Below, piece after piece: positions 51,441-64,000 of a stretch of 64,000 nt of DNA. How positions within the stretch are numbered: position 1 is the stretch's first letter; each line of letters starts with the position of its first letter. Source of the DNA: Scatophagus argus. Taxonomy: Eukaryota; Chordata; Actinopteri; Scatophagidae. The translations under genes and the position numbers were made by a program. Where the stretch lies: contig NC_058493.1 of NCBI RefSeq assembly GCF_020382885.2, forward strand, positions 22,875,499 through 22,939,498, given 5' to 3'. The notes below the pieces were generated by a model. It saw nothing but the letters and a program-made list of their open reading frames with translations, did no database searches and was not told the origin of the DNA.

Positions 51441-54400
51441 AGATCCAGTGGAGAACTGCGAGATGTTGCTAGGCAGCCTGGGTGAATGTCAGAGTCGAGG
51501 GAATTGGGGAATTAAATAAATAAAATGTGAATATTCAAAAAGAGTCCGCTCATGATTGCTGTGAGGTTAGCGGACAGTTTTAGGGGTGAACACAGGCTAA
51601 GACAGCATGTGAGTGAGTGTAAGCAGAAAGTGACACAACACTGCTTATGGATATGTTTCTCTGAACTGTACCCAGACCCTTAGAAACCTGTGAAGACCTG
51701 TGCAACCCACTGAAGCAACTTGATCGATGCACTAGACATTAGCAATCAGTAAATCCCTGAGCACTCTGCAAATGTTACCATGCTAATGATGGAGTGCAGA
51801 ATGAGCCAAGCCAATTCATCATCCCTGAAAGTATTGATTAATGCACCTTTGCTGGGGGAGTAATCTCATTTTCTTTACACAATATATTTCAACATTTGTA
51901 CAGAATCTGCTCAGCAATTTTGCGCAGATCTCACCATCAAAAATACTTTTCCATATCAGATAAAAGCTGATTGTCCTGCTCCTAATTTTTAAAAGGACTC
52001 TTCTGTTCAATGGTGTTCAAACCATAGTTTTATGCTTCTCAACAAGTATAATTTATACACATACACATTTACATCCACGCAGTAAATCAGTAAATTAAAG
52101 CAAGTGATGGGGAGGGGGGATAAGCAAATGGCCAGTTGTTTTAGTGCCAGGCTCATTTTAATCGTTTCATCCAGGCACTACTGCTCTATTTAAAACCAAT
52201 TTGCACTACATCTGCATAGTCCAGATCGTGTATGTGCAGTGAGCCTCTCTGAGCCAGATGTTTGCTATGCTTTGTGAAAGTGTTGGATTCCTATATGGAT
52301 ATTTCTGCTTAGGTTTCTACATGCTATACTGACAAATGCAACAACTGGTGTCGTCTCACTTCTGAAAATGTTACCACTGAAAAGTCAGGCGTGATGAGGG
52401 ACAGATTTCAACAAGTTTCAGTTATGACTATGAATAAAGTTGACCTATAGCATCAGTGAAGTTAACCTTTAACTGTAGCACAGTACAAAGAGAAAAATCA
52501 GGTCAATAAACTGATAATACATTTCTATGACAGCTAGATGTCTTCATGGCATGCATCTCAAAGATTAATTCTCCGCAACTGATATTAAGATGCCTTAATT
52601 CCATAACTTGTGTCCACTAACAAGGAGTGGTTAGTCAACCTAAGTTAGTGCAAATCACACAACACAACATCAGGTTGCCTTCATAAAAAACAAATAAAGA
52701 CACAATCAGAAATCTTTAAAGTTTTTCAAGCACCACTATGGTCAAAGAGAAAACCCACAGTTATCCTTAAAATCATTTATTGTATATGTCTGTTATCACA
52801 AGCTCAGTGAAGACTTCAAGCCTCTGACCACATTCAGACATGTAGAAACGTTAGTGATTGTTCCGTCAGTTTTATCAGTCATTAGAGCCATATTTCACTT
52901 TTCTCGTACACTATGATGCGCACAGCCACCTGGCAATAAATATGTCTTTAATAACAATATTTTAGCTTATTATATTTATTCTAAAAAATCATGGCATCGT
53001 TTTGTCAAACGTACGATGAACTCTGTGAATTTAATTAAGTTGTGAGCCCCAGAAGAATTAGTAATTGCTGCAATCAGGCTAATGGGGAGGTCTAATAAAG
53101 TATTAAAAATCTTTGCAATTTCACTGCATTTGTCTTTGTACTTTCTTGCACAGATTGTATTATCACACAGGGGTGTGGTAGTACAATCTGTACTACCTGT
53201 GTGCAGTTCCCTACCATTGGGGGGGAGGGGGGGTACCATGACAGCAGAATCATCGTTTTATAGTTCTTGATATCAGTTTTGCTCCTGACCTGTTGTTTGG
53301 CCGAGATAAAAGTCTAACAATCTTTATCCGTTTGTCCTATGGACACTGAGTGGTATTCTAATATGCTTTATGCAACAGGTTCAGACTGTCCCAGCAGTTC
53401 CTCTTCCAGTCCAAAAAGAGTCCAAAGCACATCACACACCTTGGCACAAAAGTAAAAGCACTCTTGCATGATCTGAAAGATAAAGCCAATTCAGAAGCAA
53501 ACACCCTGATGTAAGTCACTGAAGTTCTACTAATTTTCATATAAATTGTATTATGAAATCCTCCTTCACAGCAAAATTCATTATAATGGAATGACAATAA
53601 TGATAATTTACTGTAACTTGACCTCATCGCTAACAACTGTACACCAACGTGCTGTGACCCGCTGGTTTTCCATTTTGACCTTGTCTGTTAAATCGACGTG
53701 AGGGCAATGAGGCAATGTTGATTTTATTGTCTGTACAGAGTGACGCCTCTTCATCTAATTTCCAAGATCTGCCCTTGAAATAAATGTGAAACAAGAACAT
53801 GTTTATGAGCACAGAGACAGTTCAAAAGACACTGCAGAGGCATAAAAGTCAGTAATTCACCTCTGTGTGCACGATCTCTCAGGGAATTTACCTGCAAACC
53901 AAATAAGAAAAACACAGACCTTTTTACCACTTTTAAGCTTTGAATAATTGTGCATCACACATCAGTGATGACCATCTCCCCCATGGCGAGCCTTTTCCTT
54001 AGATCCGAGTCACTGCACCACTGTGACAGAAACTACATTGCTGATATGAATTTGTACTGCATAACAACGAAACAGATGGCCAGACGCTTCACTGCTGCAT
54101 TCTGTTACAGTGGGCGATCTGATGACCTGCTGTTTGTGCTTCCTTTAAAATGCTGCTTTTCATTCACTACAGCAACATCTATTTAAATACCAGTCTCTTC
54201 TCCCTTACCATATCCAGCAAGCTTGCATTCACAAGCCTGTAAGCAGAGGGACTAATTCAATTTGTGCACAGACAACTGCACCGGTTAAAAACACATCATC
54301 AGATCTGGCTTGGAACATAATGCTGTGCTGTACCAAAAAATACCTTTGCAGCAGCGTTTACTGGCCAGGAGCTGTGAGAAGCAGCATTTCTCCTCCTGGC
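51441..54400. other. Intergenic myef2-ctxn2, no gene recognised
   Basis: The sequence is AT-rich with no convincing exons and no long repeats. A G-run at about 53219-53232 and several short palindromes are the only local features. Confidence 0.55.
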
Positions 54401-54486
54401 TAAGCTGTGGTATTCCTGTCACATTTTGGTGGAGTCATTTTTAGAAACGGCAAATAAACCAAAGAGGGGAGAGAATGAAGAGAGAA

Positions 54487-54509
54487 GAGAGAGAGAGAGA
54501 GAGAGAGAA
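54487..54509. repeat. (GA)n microsatellite
   Basis: About 11 GA units. Confidence 0.9.
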
Positions 54510-55639
54510 GAAGAGGCGGATTGCTTGTTTATGCTGCTGCATCCGTCCCGGTGTTGCTGAGGGGCGAATGTTGTGAATGACTGAGGCAGCAGAGCAGCTG
54601 AGTGAGACTAACAAGTGGTTGCCATGCAGCAGGAGCAAGCGCGCGTGCTTCTGGAGGGAGAGATAGAGAAACAGAATGATAATGAGTAGGAGGCAGCAAG
54701 TAAGGGAGCATGAGGAGAGGAGCTGTGTCTCTGAGAGGAGTCACATATCATAGCCCGATCCAGATACCAGCCTCTCCCCCACCTCTCCGTTTCTCTCTTT
54801 ATCTCTCGCTTTTTGTTTAGATGAGAGGTTAGCGTAGCACGTCCATTTCCAGCAATGGATGGATTAATGGACATGTGTCTGAGGACACCAAGAAAGAGGA
54901 GTTGTTCGCAGGAGACGCCAGCAACAGGTCTGTAAGGATGGAACGATAATGATGGTGAGACTCCTGCTTTTTCTTCCTTGGACATGCTCACTAGAGAATC
55001 TGTCAATGCAGTCTCTCTCTTTCACCCTACCTCACTCCCTCCCTCTCTCCTCTCTGTCTCTCACACCATGCATACTTGTGCAGTGTCCTCCGCACCATTC
55101 GACTTCCTTCTCCCTCGTCTGTCTTTCCCAATTTTCTCTCTTCATTCCCCCGTCCCTGTCTGTATGTACCTTCCCTCTCTCATCTGAACGCCCCCCTCCA
55201 CCCTCACCATCCCTTCCTCTCACTTGAGCCACCTGCTGCTTGTGTTCATATGAAAGATTTGGGAGGAAAAGAATGACAGCAACAGACCTGCACTTGTGTG
55301 ATCACACCAATTTTGTGATTATGTCCGGTCAATCACCGTCGCTTTCTTGTCTAATGGAATTACACTGTCTGGCAGGCATCTGCTCGCACGCAACAGGTAG
55401 AGAGCCCTTTCTTCTGATGCATAACGTTGCATCTTCATGAGATGTGACGCTTTCATTGGCACCTTACTGCTTTGCTTATGTTTAACAGCTGGCTATGCAC
55501 TGCGACACACTGTAATTCAAACCTGAATGTGGCCATGACATTGGCTCGTATCCCTGAACCCATTTTCCTGCAGTCTCCCTCACTCTTCTGTTCACGTTTG
55601 CCTTTTGTAATTTTCTGCAAAATTCCCAGAGGGGCCGAG

Positions 55640-55670
55640 TGAGAGAGAGAGATAGAGAGAGAGAGAGAGA
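55640..55670. repeat. (GA)n microsatellite with one TA interruption
   Basis: GAGAGA units broken by GATA. Confidence 0.9.
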
Positions 55671-55947
55671 TCGAAGTCTCCGGACATCTGTTTGATATCA
55701 CATCAAAAGAAGCTATTTATAGATACCCATAACCCATCATGTTTTCATGGTCACCTCAATTCGAAACACTTAAATTGTTTCTGTATTTTCTCTTTTCCGT
55801 ATCTGCAACCTTATTTCTCACAGCCTACGCAGTGTATGCATTAAGTGTGATAATATTTAAATAGTCTGCACAAGAGACAAGACAGCACTAACCTGAAGCC
55901 ATCATGTAATCTCTGTCCAGGTAACATGCAGGCTTCTAAACGCCTGA

Positions 55948-56235
<288 letters not shown>

Positions 56236-56911
56236 CACAGGGACCCACGCATCCATAGATGTCCTGACAAACAGAACTGCCTGTAGACACACACGTGCAT
56301 ACGCAAGGACACAAACACATGCACACACATGCACGCACACACACACACACACAAAGACACAAAAGCCACAGCCCTGCACAACCATTGCGCCTGACACTGA
56401 CACATCATTAAGACATCTCTCTGTGATGGACTGGACCAAGAGACTGAAGCTGTGTATGTTGTTCAATGTGTGTGTGCTGTTAGTTCAGAGCCAGTGTAGA
56501 GTCTCTCTACTGTATGTGACTACATGTCTCTTTGTTGTGTGTATCTGAGCGAGTGAGAGGCAGATGCTGTGTCATATTCTTTGCCCTTCTTTGCCAGGGG
56601 GTGTGCATTTCAGCTCATAGATTTACACGAAATGGCTGAAGCTCCCTTTAACCCACACCTACAAGTTGAATGTCTGTAGATGATAAGAGATGGATGCTCG
56701 TGGGACAGGGTGGGGAATTAGGGTGCAGTGGGGTTATTCAGATGTAGTTTGAAGACTCAGGGACAAGATTCCTCATGTGAAAACAGACTGTTTGCACCTC
56801 TGCACAGCAGAGCTGGTCTGCACAAGAATGTATGTGGTTGGAAACAGGGTATCATGTCAAACTAGTGCATTGTGGTCTAATCAAATCCAGTCTGTTGGCG
56901 ATCCAAAGGAA

Positions 56912-56967
56912 TGCTGTTGCTGCTGCCGCTGCTGCCGTCTCTGCTGCTGCTGCTGCTGCTGCTGCTG
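56912..56967 (+). repeat. CTG trinucleotide repeat in ctxn2 3' UTR
   Basis: An imperfect CTG/CCG leader is followed by about nine uninterrupted CTG units at 56941-56967, transcribed as CUG in the ctxn2 3' UTR. Confidence 0.9.
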
Positions 56968-57310
56968 TGTGTGTACAGATTGGTCCTTTCCGTGGCGTGA
57001 AAGGCAAGTGAACAAACTGTGATTTACATGATGGTGTTTCTGTTTCTAAATGATGCAAAAACAACTCTCGGAGTTTGTACTGCCGCTGTCTTTGAGTGAT
57101 GGTACACTGTATGTTGCCACGTCTGAGTGAAAGAAAAAAAAAAAACCACAACTGTTTACTCTCGACAGCGTGTCTGCGAAGACATATGATAATGTTGCTT
57201 TATGGACTGCCAGTTGTCATGTCTGTCCAGCGTTCTGTCTAAATGTTGGCTGATGCAATCAAGTCAAACAAATCTTTAAGGGAAATGAGAATTACAAACT
57301 GGGAAGGACT

Positions 57311-57359
57311 CGCTCTCTCTCTCTCTCTCTATCTCTCTCTATCTATCTATCTCTCTCTC
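57311..57359. repeat. (CT)n/(CTAT)n microsatellite
   Basis: CT repeats with ATCT interruptions. Confidence 0.9.
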
Positions 57360-57847
57360 AGCGCTGCTAGTTTTCTAATGACAAGGATAAACTCTCACTA
57401 CCTGCCTGCAGAGGAAAAAGGTCACATGGAAAACAGGGGTGGGATGTCTGTCAGCACTGCACCTGAACATCTCTTTCCTCCTGTTCTCAGCCATCCTCAC
57501 CCTTTCTCACCTGCTCTCTTCCTTCCAGACAGAGGAGGACAGGACAGTCCCAAACAGAGATTCAGTAATATGGCAGACTGATCAAAGTCTTGAGTGTTCC
57601 TTTGCTAATTTTTACGGTCTACGGTTTCTCCTTAGTGCTGTGAATCTGCCTTACTGTGACCTTCAATGGGTTTATGTGCCTTCATCTAGAAACATTAGAG
57701 CACCTGTTTGTGTGTGAGTGTGTGCGCGCGTGCGTGTGTGTGTGTGTGTGGCATATCATGATGACAGATAGTGCATCTCCTGACCTGTTGCTTGCTCAGC
57801 TGGTGGTAGAGATTTCTCATTGATATAGATTTGATTCAATGATGTGA

Positions 57848-57853
57848 AATAAA
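57848..57853 (+). terminator. ctxn2: Poly(A) signal of ctxn2
   Basis: AATAAA followed at about 30 nt by a TTGTCGGTC stretch. Confidence 0.6.
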
Positions 57854-57870
57854 TTGAATTTCTTCACTTT

Positions 57871-58163
57871 AAAATATTGTCGGTCAAATCTTTGCTTTTC
57901 GGCGTTCCTTGATCACAGTCTTGTGTTTGTGAAATCTGTTTTTCAAATTGCTGTGATACTTTAGGTGACTTGTCAAGGTGTTGGTTTTATGACATAGCAG
58001 AGCCTTTTTTCTCTCCTGTGCCTTTAAACTCGGACAATCCTTGAAGAGATAGGGGTGATGAAAAATGTTAACAATAAGGTCTTTCTGCTGTGCTTTAATC
58101 TGCATGCACGTTCCAGAGAGAGGAAGGGGCCACTGTCGCAACACAAAGCCATACACACACACA

Positions 58164-58206
<43 letters not shown>

Positions 58207-61200
58207 AGGCATCCAGCGACAGTCTTGTGGTGATAAGGCAGGTCTTGATCTGCACAGCTTACTGGTCTTTTCTCCGGTGGCCAGTTCACATTCAGAGGCC
58301 AGGTCACCGTAGACACCTCCTCTCGACACACATCACTGTTCGGGAATGCAATCATTATTGCACCATTATCTCTGTCACCTGTGTAACATCCTTATCTGAG
58401 AACTATTTTTAGCGGAAAAAAACAGTGCCCTTTTTCTCTTCAGCCTACAAGCCCACTAACCTTACAAGAAAGACTCACTCAACTAGTTACAAGGAATATA
58501 AATATATGGATTTTGAACAAATGTGTCTGCTTTGCATAGCATGTGTTTATTTAAAATACCATAAATCACTTTCTTTTTTTTTCTTTTTTTTTGGTTGGAA
58601 CAAAGGCAGATACAGCCAGGCTCATTTTTTCATACAAGGAAACAAAGTTTCGAGGCCCACAGTCACGCTGTGCATAACTCGAGTGATCCCATTGCACTCT
58701 TCTGCATGCAGTAGCAAATATAGTCTTTTGTTGATTTTCATCCTCTGGGGACGCATGAAGGACACTAATGTCATTACACTTCGACTACTAGGCGCAAAAC
58801 AGGACCTGAGTGCAAACCAAATCCTTGTTACATATAGGATGAGTGAGTCAGCTGAATAGTGAACCTTAGCTTTTGTCAATTATCAATCATCAGTTTTATT
58901 GCTATTGGTCTTCGAACCACACGCTGCGTCCTTGATTTATTGTGATAAGACCAGGAGATCCATTGCCAAACTTATCTTCACAGCTGTAAAAGCACTGTAC
59001 AATAAGTACAATTAAAGCTAATATTAGTGCAGTAATTTCTAAAATTAGCTTGAGGCAGTCAGATTAGAGAAGTGGTAAATACTGTAGCCAGTTTTCCTTT
59101 ATTGGGGGAAAAAGGCTCTGTTTCATGCTTTAGCCTTTATTTAAGGTTTTGATCCACACTTCATAAATTACAGAATTCATCTTCTTCTTCTGCTGCTGCT
59201 GCTGCAGTACTGACCAAGATGACAAGAAGTTATTTCTGCTCCTCAGATGTGTGCACTGGTCTCCTGGCTCTGACACCAGTCTGAGTCAAAGCCCTCATGT
59301 CAAAAGTAAAGCCTGATCTCAGACTGCACTGGATTTTAGATTTAAACATGTTGAATAGCCTGTATGGATGGATAGGTCAATGATTACCCACCATGACATA
59401 AATTAATATTTTAGAACACTTATTAATTTGTATAAAGCTATCGTGTTTAATTATTTACTCTTAATTGATTCAAAACTGTACTTTTCTATGAAGTAATACA
59501 CTCAAGCTTGGGAGAGCCTTTTGCTGGTTACTGGCAGCTTGGGTTTCTTTTTAAAAGAAATGAAATAAGAAGTATTAGAAATTTTCAGTTGAACAATAGA
59601 TCTTAATAGTCAAAACGAACAATTTAAAACAAAGTGAGACCAACAGAAATATTTTTACTTAGTAAGCAGAAGAGACTTAAAACATTCATGATTATTTACA
59701 GAAAAAGATTGGCTTTAGTTACACATTTTAGGAAAGAAAATTTATAAATATGTATTTAGGAGCTGTTTTAAATACTGGGTTTGGGTTTTCAACGTGCCTC
59801 TGACAGAGCAGGCCACAGTCCAGCAACTCTGAAAGTCAAGAATTAACACTTTAGTCCTGAGTCCAGACTGTGAGACAGATAGCAGAGCCTGAGGATCTGC
59901 AGAAAACATCTGCATGTTATGGGGTAGCTAGTTAGTCTCATACAGTTCTTCTTCTTTTTCTATTTTGATTTGGTCTCTGCAGGATTATTTAGTGCAACCT
60001 TTTAAGATATACAATCAGAATCCTGTCTGCTGGTTTGTACATTTAATTGTCTTTTTTTATTGTCATTGCAGCAAGGTTTTATAAATGCTACATATGGATT
60101 TTCTTCTGGCTGTTTTGATCCCTTTGCACATTAACCAAAGTGCAGATTCCCTTGTTATGTATGAAATGGAGCATATGCACCCGCTGCCACGGATTGACCA
60201 TATAGTCTCAACAGTTCACTGAGGAGCACTACATGCTCTGGACTTACTCAAGCAGAGGAAACAAAAGTCTAGCAACCCCGATAATAAAAAGGAATAACGT
60301 TAATCTGAAGTTCAGATTGTGGGAGAGTCGGCAGGGCGTGAGGATCTCTACCTAGCACAAAAACAGCTGCAGTGAGACAAGCATGAGACAAGACCTTGCT
60401 CTGGTCGAAATAAACCTGGCAACGAATATGCAACAAAAAACTGTGAATTAGTATTACGGTGCGGAGCTGAAATTACCTGTCGCAGTTAGATTAAGACAGA
60501 GAGGTGAGGCAGAGGCGAGGAAAGTTTTATTGCAGTAGTTAGTACGCTCCACATGGAAAATTTTCTTCCTTCAGCATGAGTCAATTGGTAAAATTGTTGT
60601 AGAAAAACCAAGCAAGTTTGAACCACTGTTGTCCCTGAGAGGCAGTGTGCCACTGATTACTTCCTTCATGACAACACGTGATTGAGTATTTTTCTCAAAC
60701 TTAAACACAGCCAAGGTCAGATTTCCAGTCATTAGCCTGCCTTTCACTGTGCGCATAAATCACTGTGGTGTATCAGTAATAAGGAAGTTTACCGCTTAAG
60801 AGGTCTTTTAAAGGCACTTTAAAAGTCATGCGGCTATAGAGAAGTGCCCCTGGCATGTTCCTGTAATTCATGGTCTCATATTAACTCCCACTTTACCCAA
60901 GAATATTGCTACCATTTCTTCTGTGCTACCACCAACTATTTGGCAAAGTGAATCATTAGAGATAGCATTTATTAAATCAATTATATAACTCTTCTGGACT
61001 CGGTTTCCACTTGTTATCAGACCATTTCTATTGATTATAGCCAATTGCTTATACTGTATATCTGTTGTGAAATTAGTATTTTTCCTCTCATTAAAAAACA
61101 TCTGCCACAGTCATATGCATCATCAAAGGTTTGTAAACTTGAAACATTTCCTCCTTAATTCATCTAGTAGGAGTCCTCAGGTTTCCAAATGATTCACGCA

Positions 61201-61440
61201 AAGGACCCACACTATCCATAGCCCCATAAACTGCAGTCACAGAACAGCATGTGCTCTTGCCCTGCACTTCAGACAATAATATTAGTAATCAATTCTTCAG
61301 AACTCAGGCAATGTGCGCCTTTATCTCTCGTTTGGAGTTTATGACTTGGTTAATCGTTAAGCAATGCCTTTGTGTCCCCTAGGATGGAGCAAGGACATAT
61401 CTGACACCCCTCTGTCAGTTTTCTGAGGGTTGATCCAGAG
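57871..61440. other. Intergenic ctxn2-slc12a1
   Basis: The stretch holds a CA array at 58151-58204, T-runs near 58573-58592 and a TGC run near 59190-59205. No exon was recognised. Minus-strand ORFs at 60571-61101 show no family resemblance. Confidence 0.55.
58151..58204. repeat. (CA)n microsatellite
   Basis: About 26 CA units with one CT interruption. Confidence 0.95.
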
Positions 61441-61446
61441 AGTTAG

Positions 61447-61520
61447 CCAATAGCTGGCAGCCAGTGTATGACCCTGAGATGAGGGTATAAAGGTAGGCTA
61501 CCTATGACGGACCAATCTAA
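61447..61520 (+). promoter_or_regulatory. slc12a1: Core promoter of slc12a1 (CCAAT and TATA boxes)
   Basis: CCAAT at 61447-61451 and TATAAA at 61486-61491 sit in the usual order. The TATA box predicts a start at about 61515-61520, some 195 nt before the ATG. A focused TATA promoter fits a strongly tissue-restricted gene. Confidence 0.65.
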
Positions 61521-61713
61521 AACACAAGAAGCTCAGAGCAGCAGGACAGATCTCTATAAATCGTAGCCTAGCGTATACATCAGTAAACAAGTATAACCCT
61601 GCAAGCTGACGCCCTACTCTTTAAAACACTGTTGGATGACTGAAGACGTAAGACCTGCATTGCTGTTTTATCCTTGACTGTTTAAAATCTGAGAATCGCC
61701 TCCAGCATTCCTC

Positions 61714-63858
<2,145 letters not shown>

Positions 63859-64000
63859 TGAGACAAGGGTACATGCTGGTCACGAGGGACACACAGAGTA
63901 CTGAAGCAGTTGTGTTTTGTACATGTTCATTACTTGTAATTGCTATTTTTCCCTTCCTATAGCTACCGTTTTCCATTTATTTACATTTACCCTGGTTTCT

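Larger units (their letters stand above)
54401..55920 (+). promoter_or_regulatory. ctxn2: Upstream region of ctxn2, probably with a leader exon
   Basis: Contents are GA microsatellites (54487-54509, 55640-55670) and a CT-rich stretch (about 55010-55230). Near 54840-54915 a G/A-rich segment ends AACAGGTCTGTAAGG, which offers a possible donor for a non-coding exon spliced to the acceptor at 55920. The promoter itself is not identifiable. Confidence 0.35.
56236..57870 (+). other. ctxn2: ctxn2 3' UTR
   Basis: This is non-coding sequence after the ctxn2 stop, up to AATAAA at 57848-57853. It contains a CA tract (56333-56353), a CTG array (56941-56967), a CT/CTAT array (57311-57359) and a GT tract (57711-57750). 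Confidence 0.6.

Noticed and set aside
54608-55232. ORFs on both strands upstream of ctxn2
   Set aside because: CT/GA-rich low-complexity reading with no conserved motif.
56852-57151. Alanine-rich antisense ORF
   Set aside because: It is the translation of the CTG array in the ctxn2 3' UTR.

Overview
The window is a stretch of a teleost (ray-finned fish) chromosome. Genes are split into many short exons with GT-AG introns, dinucleotide repeats are abundant, and several interspersed repeats are of kinds typical of bony fish. The protein sequences match vertebrate families closely. Gene order sema6d - slc24a5 - myef2 - ctxn2 - slc12a1 is that of the human 15q21.1 block, which supports orthology as well as family membership. 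I read all exon boundaries by eye from splice sites and reading-frame continuity. In every gene the exon phases close without a break.

Layout: 1-11.9 kb (+) holds the 3' two-thirds of sema6d (semaphorin 6D), from mid Sema domain to the stop at 9095, plus a 2.8 kb 3' UTR. 11.9-29.4 kb is a gene-poor interval with microsatellites, degenerate transposon copies and a few AT-rich blocks that could be conserved regulatory elements. 29.4-34.0 kb (-) holds a PA-TM-RING E3 ubiquitin ligase of the RNF128/GRAIL group, with its whole coding region in one exon and an intron in the 5' UTR. 34.7-40.9 kb (+) holds complete slc24a5 (NCKX5, the 'golden' pigmentation exchanger; 9 exons, 515 aa), head-to-head with the RING gene and carrying a dead Tc1-like transposon in intron 2. 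41.4-51.4 kb (-) holds complete myef2 (hnRNP M-like RNA-binding protein; 17 coding exons, 566 aa), convergent with slc24a5. It includes an 8-nt microexon, a run of five symmetric exons, and an intronic Penelope-like retroelement remnant with a hammerhead-ribozyme-like motif. 55.9-57.9 kb (+) holds ctxn2 (cortexin 2) in one coding exon. 61.5-64.0 kb (+) holds the promoter and first three exons of slc12a1 (NKCC2), truncated by the window end.

The genes are neighbours by ancestry and do not form a pathway: axon guidance (sema6d), ubiquitin signalling (RING gene), melanosomal ion exchange (slc24a5), RNA splicing or transcription control (myef2), a neuronal membrane microprotein (ctxn2) and renal salt uptake (slc12a1). 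The observations most worth a second look are the hammerhead-like motif at the Penelope remnant, the 8-nt microexon, the in-frame cassette exons of sema6d and myef2, the single-exon RING gene absent from the human block, and the altered regulatory N-terminus of slc12a1.
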